From Enoplolaimus lenunculus (Eukaryota; Nematoda; Enoplea; Enoplida; Thoracostomopsidae), in NCBI GenBank assembly GCA_030248215.1, contig JASANG010003310.1, positions 1 through 64,000 of the forward strand: 64,000 nucleotides of DNA. The letters run 5' to 3'. This document shows positions 36,820-47,053 of this stretch, one piece after another. The notes under the pieces are model-generated. The model saw only the letters and a program-made list of their open reading frames with translations. It had not been told where the DNA came from and made no database searches. How positions within the stretch are numbered: the first letter of the stretch is position 1; each line of letters starts with the position of its first letter. The position numbers were made by a program, and so were the translations under genes.

Positions 36820-39505
36820 GAATCAACAACAACTAGAACAACGCCTCCAACAAAGCGGAAGTATGATGATAAGAAAGGTTAGGAATAGTAGGACGCTACT
36901 TAACAATGACATTGGGAAACTATTGAGCGTCTTCAATGGACTACGACTACGACGATATGCAGCTTACAGTGACTCAGCATCAGGCGTTGGTACTAGTACA
37001 GCTCCAGTTAAAGGCGAAAAGTTGAACTCAACTGAAATTCATCAATTACTCGCCGTGGAGCAAACGAACAGCAGCGAGATACCTGAGCACAGCACAACGG
37101 TCAAAACAACTCGAGGACCAGGCGACCAGCGAAAGCCAACCAAACCAGCGTTTACTGAAATTATTCACGAGAGTCATAAGTCAAAGTATGATATTGAGCA
37201 AGAGAAAGGCGATGATGGACTAAAAACTGGCGACAGCGAGACTAGCAGCGGAGAGTCGAGAGGCATAAGGAATAGGACCGAAGTCGAGATTGAGCGTAGC
37301 CAAGGCGAGGTAGGACGAAATGATAGTGGCAGTGATTTTGGAGCAGGCAGTTCTGGTCAGGAACGAGGGATTTACGATAGTAAAGGGGTCGATGGGAAAT
37401 CGGATCAAATGGGCGAACAAACTGAACAAGACAAAAACGTTTCTGAAGGCAGGGTGACCGCTGTAGGAACTACAGTGACGGGAAAACCGGTTCCTACAGT
37501 GACGGGAAAACCGGTAGAAAGTGATATCAATTGGAAGGACGGCGATATGTCGGCTACTACGGAGGAAATCAAAACAACGCTGCCTGTTGCCCATCCGGTT
37601 CTTTCGGACCACCCACCCGCAGGTACTGCTACTAGTAGTACTAGACGAACTCACCGGTACGATATTTGGTCGCGATTTGTTGACGAACTATCTCGGCGTC
37701 GTTCAATGCTCAATCGGATTCAATTTGTTTACCTGGTCGCTGCTGCGTTATCGTTGCTGTCGTCGGTTGCGTTTGTAGGACTGTGCTGTTTCGGTCCGCG
37801 TGGTTTTCGGCTTAGACTGCCGTACGGCGCGGCCGCCGCGTACTCAAATATAGCCTCACATTCCAATAGCAGCGGCGACCGTAGACAGTACACAGCGGCG
37901 TATCGTAGCGACGGTGGGGGCGACGGCAGCCGATACCGGAACTCGTTGACAGGCAGTGTGAGTGATTCACATCTGTCGACAGCGGGTGCGGTCGGGGCTC
38001 CCCTGCCGCCGTTGGCAGATTCGTCAGATGACGGCGGCAGTGGCGGAAACGGCCGATTCCAGCACGATGACGATAACGTTGATTTAATGTTTTCGTCCTC
38101 GACGACTTCGGCGCCACCACCTCCGCCGCCATTACTGAACAGTGACCGTATTGCGCGGTATCGATGCGGACTTAGCATTATACTCGCGATAATGTCGGCA
38201 TCGATATCTGGTGCAACGGCGATCATATATAATTTGTGGCCACTGTTCAGCGTAGTCACCTATACAAGCGAGTCACAACTGGCCGCTACTTCAACTCTAT
38301 GTGCGTTTTGGGGCGTCTTTGTAGCGTCAAGATTGGTCTATTCCGTGTCGATTGTTATTTACCCAATTAACAAACGATGTTCTTCATCGTATTTGAGTTT
38401 CTTGCGACCGCGGTGGGCTCAACAATGGCGCTGGTGTTGCTGTTGGCCAATTTCAGCAATTTGCTGCTTGTCGACTGTGATAGTTTTGGGATTCGCGTGC
38501 GCTGTTTCAATGGCTGTGATCGTCGTTGGTGTACCTGCTGCGGTCACTCATGCTCCTCCATCGGTCGTGAAAAATTCCCACGATATGTCGGTGATCGTAG
38601 GAAATTCTCACGATCCGCAGCTGGTAGCTAATAGTACGTCTAATGTTGAAGCTGTCGGCTCGTTTGCGACCTCAAACGCGGTTGCAATTCCGAAGGCAAT
38701 AGACGAGACTGTGACAACTGTAGTATATTCAACCAATAGTCAGCGAGCATCGGTTCTAGTCGTGTGCCTACTGTTGATTGCAGTTGCACTTGGGCCATTG
38801 GAGCCTGGTACGCAAACGCTATTTGATTGGTCGGCGACAGCGATGCCTGCAACGATGACGTCAGCATCAGCCAATTGGCGACGTCTGTCGGTGTCTCGTG
38901 CGTCGCAACACCGATCAGTCAATGACGAAGATCGCGAGAACAGCGCAGTGTTGTCTTGGCGTCTGATTGGTTGGTTGTGTGCAGCGCATGCTGGACGCGC
39001 AGTGTTCGTACCGCTTGCGGGCGCCGCACTGTCTCGATATGCCCCTGCTGAGCTCCCAGTGCTCGAAATGGCGCTGTTCGCTGGTGTCGCTGCTGCTTAT
39101 TGCCTGTCTCGTCGCTTGATGTTTCGTCTGGGTCAGTTGTGTCTAATTTCAACGTGGTCAGCACATTTGAGCTATTCGCCGAACGCTCAGAATTCTGCTG
39201 GTCAACGACGCCGGTCGTCTTTGGCTGCCGCAGGTGGTGTCAGGATGTCTGGCAACGCAGACTTTGAAACCGGTTTGGTTGACGAGGCAGCTGGGAATCA
39301 TACGACGGCGAGGTATGGCGGCGGGTATAGAGAGTTTCGAGATGATTCTGATGATGATGATGATGACGATGATGATGGTGATGAGCTTTTTGTTGATGAT
39401 AGTGATGTTATTTTTAGACGTCAGACGGATCGGCGTCAGACCACTCAAAATGGACTGGTTGGCAATGACGGAAGGATTAGTGATCTACAGAAAGACAGGA
39501 GGTGA
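30845..39505 (+). CDS. MFSD4/NaGLT1-like major facilitator transporter
   Basis: Multi-pass membrane protein, probably moving a sugar or similar solute; the substrate is inferred from family only. Exons: 30845-31135 (own ATG, in-frame stop upstream, Asn run), 33175-33294, 34262-34484, 35964-36122 and 36570-39505. Donors and acceptors match and phases run 0, 0, 1, 1. The first membrane segment straddles two exons (LLVIVAFINI then GICLAIVGPTLPDLQ); GxCLAxxGPTLxDL is typical of MFSD4. Further family matches are HALYVALAVGALFGALIASP (helices 5-6) and STLCAFWGVFVASRLVYSVS in the second half. The last exon is unusually long. It has a CAA-coded Gln run (about 36737-36838), some 290 residues of hydrophilic Ser/Thr/Glu-rich sequence before helix 7, a second Gly/Ser-rich insert, and an acidic tail (nine consecutive Asp near 39352). 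At about 1,200 residues it is more than double the ~500 usual for the family. The DTxxN-type motif between helices 4 and 5 of vertebrate members is not seen. Confidence 0.85.
30920..30970 (+). repeat. AAT microsatellite coding for an Asn run
   Basis: Seventeen consecutive AAT codons in the candidate first exon 30845-31135. No synonymous AAC occurs, as expected of recent slippage. Confidence 0.9.
31163..31823. mobile_element. hAT-like element, CCGGATAT type, with nested insertion
   Basis: Left end CAGGGTGTGACCGGATATCC; right end AATATCCGGTCCCACCCTG. Internal CCGGTATCC words. A different element (31532-31753) is inserted inside. No 8-bp duplication is visible. It starts 28 bp after the donor of exon 30845-31135. 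Confidence 0.75.
31532..31753. mobile_element. GCCCGTATTCTCAAATG inverted-repeat element nested in a hAT-like element
   Basis: Ends GCCCGTATTCTCAAATGTGT and CATTTGAGAATATGGGC, then inner inverted blocks CACCTATTACCAGTTGGTGA and ACTAACTGGTGATAGGCGC. A second full copy is at 33333-33548, with fragments near 16530-16612 and 22345-22430. Confidence 0.8.
32543..32881. mobile_element. hAT-like element, GGAATTCCTG type, perfect 8-bp target duplication
   Basis: Starts CAGGATTCAACCGGAATTCC and ends TTCCTGTCGGAATCATG. Internal words are GTTCCGG and ATTCCTG. It is flanked by GTATCTAA on both sides (32535-32542 and 32882-32889). Confidence 0.87.
33333..33548. mobile_element. GCCCGTATTCTCAAATG inverted-repeat element
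   Basis: Ends GCCGTATTCTCAGACGTGTA and ACATTTGAGTATACGGGC, with CACCTATCACCAGTTAG inside. It starts 38 bp after the donor of transporter exon 33175-33294. Confidence 0.75.
33806..33880. repeat. ATATAC / ATATATAC microsatellite
   Basis: Alternating TATATACA units in the intron between transporter exons 33175-33294 and 34262-34484. Confidence 0.9.
34570..35008 (+). mobile_element. GACCCGAATAAG inverted-repeat element, fullest copy
   Basis: About 440 bp with inverted ends: GTGACCCGAATAAGAGG on the left and TTTTATTCGGGTCACTACAG on the right. The interior has runs of GGGGTCCCC and GAGTCC words and no open frame of note. It lies in the MFSD4-like intron between exons 34262-34484 and 35964-36122. 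It is a non-autonomous DNA transposon; the superfamily was not determined and the target duplication is unclear. Confidence 0.8.
35192..35287. mobile_element. GCGGCGCC-family short inverted-repeat element
   Basis: About 95 bp with inverted ends TAAGGTTGCGCTATA and TATAGCACAACTTTTA and GTACGCCGCC / GGCGACGTACGGCG inside. A further GGCGCCGTCCGTC fragment follows near 35327. Confidence 0.65.
35357..35729. mobile_element. hAT-like element, GGATTCGG type
   Basis: Starts CAGGGTGGCAACAAAGGTTC and ends GGATTCGGTGCCACCCTG. Its subterminal regions are runs of GGATTCGG. Flanks are GTCTGCAT and GTCTGCAC (7 of 8 matching). About 373 bp, without coding capacity. Confidence 0.88.
36737..36838 (+). repeat. 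CAA microsatellite coding for a Gln run
   Basis: About thirty CAA codons with a few CTC/AAT interruptions, inside the last exon of the transporter, right after helix 6. The other frames stay open through it and are not genes. Confidence 0.95.
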
Positions 39506-40822
39506 TATTAGAGTGAGGTACAACAAAGACTATGGGAGAGTAGATGGGTGAAAACAATAGATGATATGGCAGTGGATGGGTGAAAGCAGTAGAATGGTGT
39601 GGTTCAGTTAAAGTCAAAGGAGACCGACATGGACGGTTGAAATTTAAGACTTTCAATTTTTAGGTGTTTGAGAAGTTTGTAAATTCGGTTAAATGCATTT
39701 GAATGAGAAGCGCTTGCTGTTGATTAAATGTGGTTTGATGGAACAGTTAGAATAACCTTGGAGTTTAGAGGTGTTACGGGGGTAGGATACAAGGTATAGC
39801 ACTGGTTTAAAGTTGGTGTGAAACCATTTTGCGTGAGGGTAAATTTTGAACCCAGAAGCATCTGTGTTGTTATGTACTCATTGGTATATAGATGTAAGAA
39901 CTCGTTTCAACCCCAAGATAGTGGCATAATGGCGGTAAAATATTCTTTACTGTATATGACGAGTAAGGTATTACGTTTGATGTATTGGTCAATGTGTATA
40001 CGTAGAACATGGCCGTAACGCACGTATACGCATGTTATTCAGCCGAAGCGAAAAGATAAGCCTATACATTAAGCCTTTGTTAAAAATTATTCCAAAGCAT
40101 AACCATACCCTATTGCGGTCCAACGATTAAAATGACCCGTCTTTGATCACATGGACAGAAGATATTTAACAAGCAACAAATTCTTACAAGAAACATTTGG
40201 TACCAACATTTGACATTGTGTATAAATTCGCTGCTATTAGTACTGATTCTGTAAGTCGCTCCGTCAAGTTGATGCAATGCTCCATCTAAGAAAGAAAATA
40301 CAGGTTATGTGGCACGCCTTATATCAAAATAAAACTTAGCTAATTCAAATATACATATGTATATATATGTATATATGTATATATATAATGCACTACTTTG
40401 CTGCAAGTGCAACCAGAAAGGGCAGAGATAGGCGGTCACTACAAATAATCCGCCAAAAATTAAAAAAATTATCTCTAACCAGAGAAATATCAAAACTATA
40501 TGAGCAATTATATTAACCAAACTAAAATGGCTATTCAGTAGCGAAGTACAAAATAATCCCGTATGCCAATAATGCAACCAGCCAACCAATAATTATCGCT
40601 GCAAATGTTATGTGCAACCAAACCAGGCTATCGTACATATATAATAGGTGTACGTGCAAACTACATAGTGCGTCTGCAAATTAAAAAATTGACGAACAAC
40701 CATCTAAACGCGAACTCGCTGAGGCGAGCTCGCGAATAATACGAGTTATAGGATAAATTGTCGGATTGCAGATTATTTATTTTCACAATTGCCGCCTTGG
40801 AATGGAGGGCAGATATAAAAGT
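39506..40822. other. 3' flank of the transporter gene
   Basis: No further exon seen. Contains a short TA/ATGT-rich tract at about 40345-40388 and otherwise unremarkable AT-rich DNA. Confidence 0.5.
40328..40333 (+). other. Possible polyadenylation signal of the MFSD4-like gene
   Basis: First AATAAA noted on the plus strand after the stop codon at 39505, about 820 bp away. A nearer variant signal may be used instead. Confidence 0.25.
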
Positions 40823-41001
40823 CAACGTTTTTCTGCGGAACTGCAATAGAATATATACGTCAAAACTTTAGACTAATTATTTTGGTTAGATAAAGGCTAA
40901 TGCTTAAGTGTAAGCTCTTACGCTTATTCTCAGGCTTGCGCTGGGGCTTAGGAATATGCTTATACTGTACAACTGTTACAGCGCTGTTCTATATATTGGC
41001 C
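40823..41001 (+). mobile_element. TTAGGC-carrying MITE, diverged copy
   Basis: Contains the family blocks TTTTTCTGCGGAACTGCAATAG, TTTAGACTA and GGCTTAGGAATATGCTTATA, and ends GCTGTTCTATATATTGGCC. The hexamer words are partly decayed. Confidence 0.7.
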
Positions 41002-41060
41002 GAATGAAGTTCCTCAGTAACATTTTGGGGGTTGCACAGCATAATATATCTTGCGTTTTC

Positions 41061-41212
41061 GGCCCATGTAAAGATCAGGGGCGGAGACTTTTTCTGTGGG
41101 ACTAGAATAGAGTAAGCTTAACCTGTAGACTATTTTATACTTGGCTTAGGCTTAGGAATATGCTCATTTTTACGCTTTGATACTGTTCCGCTCCTGTTCT
41201 TTTACATTGGCC
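41061..41212 (+). mobile_element. TTAGGC-carrying MITE
   Basis: Left end GGCCCATGTAAAGATCAGGG and right end CTCCTGTTCTTTTACATTGG form inverted repeats of about 24 bp. The middle has GGCTTAGGCTTAGGAATATG. Length is about 150 bp. Confidence 0.85.
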
Positions 41213-42485
41213 ACGCTTTGTATAACAATTATAAATTTCGGTTAATATGTTGTTGTTCTATCGGGTAAAATATTATTTATTTAAATGGTGTCTAATAAAA
41301 TTCATTAAAATTGTTCATTATGGGCGTTTAGTTGGTATATTGTTTTGCATTGGATGTCTACGACAGTTAAGTTCCACAATCAGGACTCGGCTCCGGTAAA
41401 GGTTTTGCCAGGGTTTTGGCAATTTAGATAAAACTAAATTTTGACAGTTATGTAGTTTCCATCCCACAATAGAAAAGTTTCCCACGCCAAACAACCTATC
41501 TCGTTCATTGAAAGAAATAGTTTGAACCGCCTGGGATGTGCTAAGATACTAAACAGAATGGGGGAATAAAATTCTTCGTACAGGAAGCTTTGAGGCGGCA
41601 GCCCCGCATCTTGCTTTTATACTAACACAACGTAAAATTGACGCAAAAATTATCGAACTAGAAACTGGTGTTTAAAACAGGAAAAAATTTATGTTACAAG
41701 TGAAAGTTTCTGCCTGGGGGGGAACTACAAAAGTGCCGAAACTATGTATTGTTACCCGAGATCTCTCTGTAAAAAGGTTATAAAAAACTACGCCAGCACT
41801 TTATTGATTAATCGTTATTTAAGGGTAGTGACAGAATATAAACGGATAGTGAAAAACGGAAACAGATAGTGTTAAAAATAACTGAAACGAATAAAAGTTT
41901 CAAACATTTTATTTTTCTGCCAACAAAATTGAGCAGGATGTAACTGGATATCAGTTTCCGGTAAAAATCGGTGTCCGTTTCCGTAATAGAAATAGCGGAG
42001 ATTCTGTTATTTTTTCTTTGCAAATATGTTACATTGTTTGAAATGAACTAAAAATACGAGATCCGTCCAAAGTCTTAAAAATTTCGATGCAGCCGGCATT
42101 CTTTAATATTTTTGAAAAACCGGCAAATATGCACGTATCAATAGGGTTGGACAAAAATACGCACCGAAAGTACATTTTTGATTATTAATTTTATAACTTT
42201 TATTTCCTATCAAACAATTGCAACAACTTTTCCGTAATGAAGAATTACGATATAATTTTTAGCGAAGTTTCTGGCAATTTTGATAGAAAGTTTGTTTCTA
42301 ATTTTAGGTTTATTTTGATATCTTTGCTTGCCTGGAGTTCTCAAGGAGGAAGCGTGTAAAGCAATAGTGGCATGGCAACACGTAGAGAATTCTTGTTAAA
42401 GTTAGCAAATTCAACATCATTTTTATTACCTTTTGTGCCATCTCCGGCTATTTGACCAATTTCCACCGGTTTCATCTTGTGTTCC
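41213..42485. other. Intergenic stretch between transporter and carboxylesterase
   Basis: Contains a decayed hAT-like copy at about 41640-42060 (CAGGATGTAACTGGATATCA and CCGGTAAAAATCGG words). No gene was seen. Confidence 0.5.
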
Positions 42486-42493
42486 ACACATGG

Positions 42494-42810
42494 CAGGGTG
42501 CAACCGGAGGTCCGGCTCCGGCAGAATTTTTGCCGGAGGTTCCGTCAATTTCGGCAGTAAAATTTTGCATAATTTTCCTAAATTATTCGTTTAGCGCGTT
42601 TCGATTGACTTTTGTCACAATTTTCATGAAACACTTGCCGAAATTTGACAGAAAATTAGCGTGAAACTTAACAACATTTTGCAGATATTGGCTAAAATTC
42701 ACTAATTAACCATCATTTTTGCTACTTAATTTCGCCTCACCTCCGGCTCCGGCATTGGCAAGTTTCGTTGACCTCCGACTCCGGTATTTTCCTCCTCCGG
42801 TCGCACCCTG
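42494..42810. mobile_element. hAT-like element, CCGGAGG type, perfect 8-bp target duplication
   Basis: Starts CAGGGTGCAACCGGAGGTCC and ends CCTCCGGTCGCACCCTG. Its subterminal words are GGTCCGGCTCCGGC and CTCCGGCTCC. It is flanked by ACACATGG at 42486-42493 and 42811-42818. Confidence 0.92.
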
Positions 42811-43125
42811 ACACATGGACAACTAAAATTTATAATTCCAATTTATCGGATTTTATGCCTTTTTGGTGCACATCTTCTGAAACCCATGTCGAATTGAACA
42901 GCTTGCAAATGTTGAGCTTTTTGCGGACCGGAATCATTGACAAACTGTCGGCGGAAATTAAGAGCATCTGGACATCTTCCGGTGTCACTTTGGTCCATTT
43001 TAATTTTCTGGTTGCAGACTGACTGAAAATAATCATAAATCTGTATAGAAGGCAATGTCTACTTTTTGTTTTATCTCTTTTTTACATGAATATAACTGCA
43101 GACATTATATATTACGCAGCTGAAT

Positions 43126-43272
43126 CCATGAAAGGTCAGGGGCAGAACGTTTTTCTGTGGGACTGCAATAGAGTAAGCTTAAGTTTAGACTATTTTTTGC
43201 TTGGCTTTGGCTTAGGCTTAGGTTTAGGAATATGCTGATAATACTGTTCCGCTCCTGTTATTTACATTGGCC
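43126..43272 (+). mobile_element. TTAGGC-carrying MITE
   Basis: Left end CCATGAAAGGTCAGGGGCAG; right end CCGCTCCTGTTATTTACATT. It has the conserved CTGCAATAGAGTAAGCTTAA block and the run GGCTTAGGCTTAGG. It lies downstream of the carboxylesterase. Confidence 0.85.
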
Positions 43273-43301
43273 ATGGCCAGCAGCTGGATAAATAGGCATG
43301 C

Positions 43302-43374
43302 GAGGTGGTTTCAAACTAGCCGCCTTCTGTTCATTAATCAGACGCTCTGCCACTACACCAACCATCCCACCTCT
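43302..43374 (-). repeat. tRNA-like module with conserved 5' leader, minus strand
   Basis: On the minus strand, a 73-base tRNA-like unit has perfect 7-bp acceptor pairing (GAGGTGG with CCACCTC), an A-box-like TGGTTGGTGTAGTGGCAGAG and a 9-base anticodon loop, too long for a normal tRNA. Its upstream side (plus 43375-43445) carries the leader seen before the modules at 58387 and 58740 (GTCGATCATAAAAGTACTTG here). I read it as a tRNA-derived repeat, not a working tRNA. Confidence 0.6.
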
Positions 43375-43458
43375 CCAAGTACTTTTATGATCGACAACAT
43401 GTCGGCCAAGCATACATACAGCTCAGTACATCATAGTAGCATATGCACATAGGACATA

Positions 43459-43583
43459 GGCCCATGTATAGAACAGGGACAGAAGATACGAATATTCTTA
43501 AGCCTAAGCCTAAGCCTAAGTAAAAAAACTAGCCTAAAGCTTAAACTGACTCTATTATAGCCCCTCCGGAAAACAATCTGGCG
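43459..43583 (-). mobile_element. TTAGGC-carrying MITE beside the carboxylesterase stop codon
   Basis: Left end GGCCCATGTATAGAACAGGG, then AAGCCTAAGCCTAAGCCTAAG (written here as repeated AAGCCT), then CTATTATAGCCCCTCCGGAAAA. The right edge lies about 24 bp from the carboxylesterase stop codon at 43607-43609. Confidence 0.8.
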
Positions 43584-43606
43584 GTCGGACATACTGTACC
43601 TTATGT

Positions 43607-46600
43607 TTACAAAACTAACTTTTGCGCTTCAAATCCGCTCCATAACTCAATGATCGTCCGACTCAACTCTCGTTCGGCATCAGTCCATTTGCTTTGATCT
43701 CTCAACGGATATCCAAACACCAGTTGAACGTCGTATGTATGTGCAGCGCCTAATATACCAGGAAATGGCCGATGTGAATTTGTATGATTGTAAACATATA
43801 AATAAACTTCCCGATTTGCGTTTGTTTGACTTAAATACAATGCAAGTTCAATAGCTCTACAGTTGAAAAAGCAATCCGAGCATAGTTCAATTAAACTATC
43901 TGTATAGCCAAGGTCCGCTTGAAAGCTATTTTGATAAATTTGAATTAAACTTTCAATATTTTCCGTTGGAACTCGACTTTTTGTCAGTAAATCGAACGCA
44001 AGCTGTTTATATTTTGATTCAGACAGTTTCCACTTTGTTTCAATGTTGGTGTACCCGAGAAATGTTTTCGGAAACATCAAAGGCAGCATGGTGGCACACT
44101 CACGACCCGTTGTACCCACGACAACCCTGTGTGTTGAGTGAGCCGCATCTCGTAAAAGTTCCAATATGGTTTTACCCCCGAAGAATTCGTTGTCCCCTTC
44201 AATCGGAACCGCAAACGGACGAAATATTGAGCCTAAATTTATCGCAAGCTGTTCTGCCGGCTGATGTTCTGCAAAGCATTCAAACATTGCAGTTGGAGAA
44301 GATAAATCTGGGCATTGAAGTTTTTCTGCGATAAGTTTCGCATTTTCGATCGCTTCAGCGCGTTGAAGTACACCCCATTTTGCAATCATTGCACCACTTT
44401 GTAACACTGCTGTTTGGAATCGATTGCGACTTCCGGGTGCGAACAAATGCGCACTGACACTTGAACCGCCTGAAAATCGAAATATAAAATGTATATAGAG
44501 ACATTGCTGGAAGTCTTTAAAATTGCGGCGCAACCGAGTGTCCAGTAAAAAATCGACATCCGTTTCTGTTAGAGAAATATTTGATATTTGAAATAAAAAT
44601 GACGAAATTCATGCAAAATGTTAAAAAAATTTACGTATATCTGCATTTTTTTTCTGTAAAGTTTTAGATAGCTTGGTAAACAGGCTTGAGAATAAGTTTA
44701 GACTTTGCATAATTAGGCATCAGGTATACTTTATTTTAGCAAAATAAAAATTTATGGTTTTTTACACAAATTCCCAAACTGTTTTGATTTAAGTAGACTT
44801 AATAAGCAAAAAAATTTGTTCGTATAAATATTATTGTGAATACTGTTTTGTGCGTTAATTCTTAAGTATGTGCCTGAAATTTTTCTATTTCGCTGAAATT
44901 GTACATTAAAACAAGAGTGGATGATCACTCTTTATATCAAGAGTATGCAACTGGGTACATTCTGTGTATTAAACAATGTACCCGGCACGCGTTGCGTTTT
45001 TGGCCTACCCCTCTCATTTGGGGGGTGTTGAAACCTTGAACGCAGGCAAATACTGTTGCGATACACAGTGCAAACCTTGTCCGGTTATATTCTTGAATTA
45101 AGTTTAGCTGAGTTCTGTGTGCAGTTGACCCCACCTAAATAAGGGGGGTATGGGCAAAACGCAACGCGCGGTGGTGCTTTTTATGCCACGCGTATTTTTG
45201 GAAGTTGCACACTCTTATCGACTCTTGATTAAAATAATCTTAGGCTTTGCAATACGTTTAAAAACTGGCTTAGGCTTTGGTTGAGGCTCCAGCTTAGGCT
45301 TGACATTGGTAGGTTAGGACACTGGGACATTGGCAGACTGGGGCACTGTGATACTGTGAGACTGAGACACTCGGAGACTGAGACACTGAGAAACTATGAC
45401 ATTGGGACGTTTCCAATAGACATGCCGTTGCCGTTAATGTGGGCCGGCAGAATAATAAAACATCTTTCAAACTTCAAATTTTACACTTCAATATCTGGGC
45501 TAGGGACCTACATTTCCATTATATTGATTACTATCCGTTTCTGCCATTCTCTGAATTAAATTAAGATTTAAAAGTTAAGCAAGCGCAGCCTTGAATGACA
45601 GGAATTAAATGGTTCATTTTGCTGCATACATTGCTTTCACAATACAGTTAAAGTCTACTATACTAGGAGTACTAAATAATCTCTGTTTACCTGCACTTTC
45701 ACCAAACAACGTTATCCTACTTGTATCACCTCCAAACGCTGAAATATGCTTATGTACCCACCGCAAGGCCACTTGTTGATCTATTAATCCCATATTACCC
45801 GGCATTGACCTAATACCCATGTATCCAAATCCCAAAAATCCCAATCGATAATTAATGGTCACAACAATGACACGACCGTGGGCTGCCAGCGCTTCAGCTT
45901 GAAAAAATTCTGGCAAAGTGCCAGAACCGACTACAAAACCGCCGCCGTGAATCCATAACATTACAGGATACTTGGCTGGAGTCCAAACGCCACCCGTTGT
46001 CTGAGGGACCCAAATGTTCAAGTACAAGCAATCTTCTGAAGTTTCGTTGATTGGCACTGTCCACGTATCGAATCCTGGATGAATGCCAGTGAACGAGCGA
46101 TCTTGTAAACATGACGAACCTGGTCTGAAATAAACTACAGATATATATGTAGGGCTAACGGTTATCAAAAGCATATTTAACAAATTCACTATATAATATG
46201 AGTACTGATTCATTGATGATACTAAATGACAGTTTTGATCTATTTCGAGGTGCGTTCATAATGGACATTACATATATCGGTTCGTTTCAACAACAAAGTA
46301 TTTATAAACTACAAATACTTTTTCTTCGAAAATTATATAAACCCTGATTTTAGATCGGTGCATTAACTGTAGTGACCAGAGTCCCAATCAAGAGCTGTTT
46401 GTATCCCTAATTAGAGTCCGCTAGCGGATAGAGTCCATAAGTCCTAAACAAGTGTCCATACAAGAGACCAAAGTCGAAGAATGGCGTAGACGGCTCAAAT
46501 ATGTAACAGACACACAACCAGCATAAACGTTATTAATCCTGGCAAAACATTAACCGGCGAATCCTAAGCCTAAGCCAAGCAAAAATATGTAGTATAAAGC

Positions 46601-47053
46601 TTAAGCTTACTCTATTGCAGTCCCACAGAACAAAAATGCTTCAGAGCAACTCTGGTCTGCACAAAACAAACAACAAAATAGAAGGGTGTTGGGTCAAACT
46701 ACCATGGAGTGGATTAAAAATAAAAGAAGTCGGTTGAACAGGTGAATCCTCTGAGATACAAAACATCAATCCGCCCGTTATTCGGATCACTACGGTAAAA
46801 CCATGACTTACCGCACGGCAGAAATTTTAGATTCGGGAAATTTTTCCATCAACACCGGAGGGGCGAATCTCAAAGCACCAACAGAGGGATGCGCGTATGG
46901 CACCCCCAGAAAACGGTCAACTTTCAAATCGTCAAACGCAATGACCGTTTCACCACAAACTTCACCAACCGATAACTGAACGCATGGATTTGAGCTGGTA
47001 AATGGCAATATTACCATTAAAACTACAATTATTGTTGTAGCAACAAATTGCAT
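43607..47053 (-). CDS. Secreted carboxylesterase (type-B, cholinesterase-like)
   Basis: Hydrolyses carboxylic esters; predicted secreted or luminal. Three exons: 47053-46812, 46124-45691 and 44469-43607, with phases 2 then 1 matching and GT/AG ends, giving 512 residues. A signal peptide covers about residues 1-21 (VATTIIVVLMVILPF core). Family marks: C86 and C113 for the first disulphide, EDCLYLNIWVP at 111-121, and the oxyanion loop HGGGF at 140-144. The nucleophile S224 in GESAG has its last Gly codon split by intron 2. Glu349 lies in GTTGRE and His469 in GAAHTYD, so the Ser-Glu-His triad is complete. The protein ends just after the ELWSGF helix. Usual members continue about 30-40 residues (the NFAKTGxPN region onward), so the C-terminus is short or a further exon was missed. 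No membrane anchor or GPI signal is seen. Intron 1 contains the element 46366-46795, and a TTAGGC MITE begins about 24 bp past the stop. The exact substrate class cannot be assigned. Confidence 0.93.
44470..45690 (-). other. Carboxylesterase intron 2
   Basis: 1.2 kb between GGTGAAAGTGCAG/GTAAAC and TTTTCAG/GCGG. It holds a hAT-like fragment (about 44525-44570, GCGCAACCGAGTGTCC), TTAGGC-like words at 45240-45302, and the degenerate tandem tract at 45316-45412. Confidence 0.8.
45316..45412 (+). repeat. Degenerate ACTGAGACACTG tandem repeat
   Basis: About ten imperfect units of 8-10 bases (GGACACTG, GGCAGACTG, GAGACTGAGACACT). Simple-sequence origin. Confidence 0.8.
46366..46795. mobile_element. 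GACCCGAATAAG-family element, decayed, with a nested insert
   Basis: Left end is CTGTAGTGACC near 46366; right end is ATTCGGATCACTACGG near 46795. A TTAGGC-type fragment sits inside at about 46556-46645. The element lies in carboxylesterase intron 1 and its right end stops about 17 bp from the exon 1 splice donor (46810-46811). Confidence 0.65.
46556..46645 (-). mobile_element. TTAGGC-carrying MITE fragment
   Basis: Contains CCTAAGCCTAAGCCAAGC, AAGCTTACTCTATTGCAGTC and CCACAGAAC blocks of the family. One end is missing. It is nested in the element at 46366-46795. Confidence 0.7.

Noticed and set aside
36553-36882. Thr-rich open frame overlapping the transporter's last exon
   Set aside because: It is the +1 frame of the CAA repeat (read as ACA). 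The Gln frame continues into conserved membrane segments.
37220-39448. Minus-strand open frames of 75-176 codons opposite the transporter exon
   Set aside because: They are shadows of a long, GC-richer coding exon on the plus strand.
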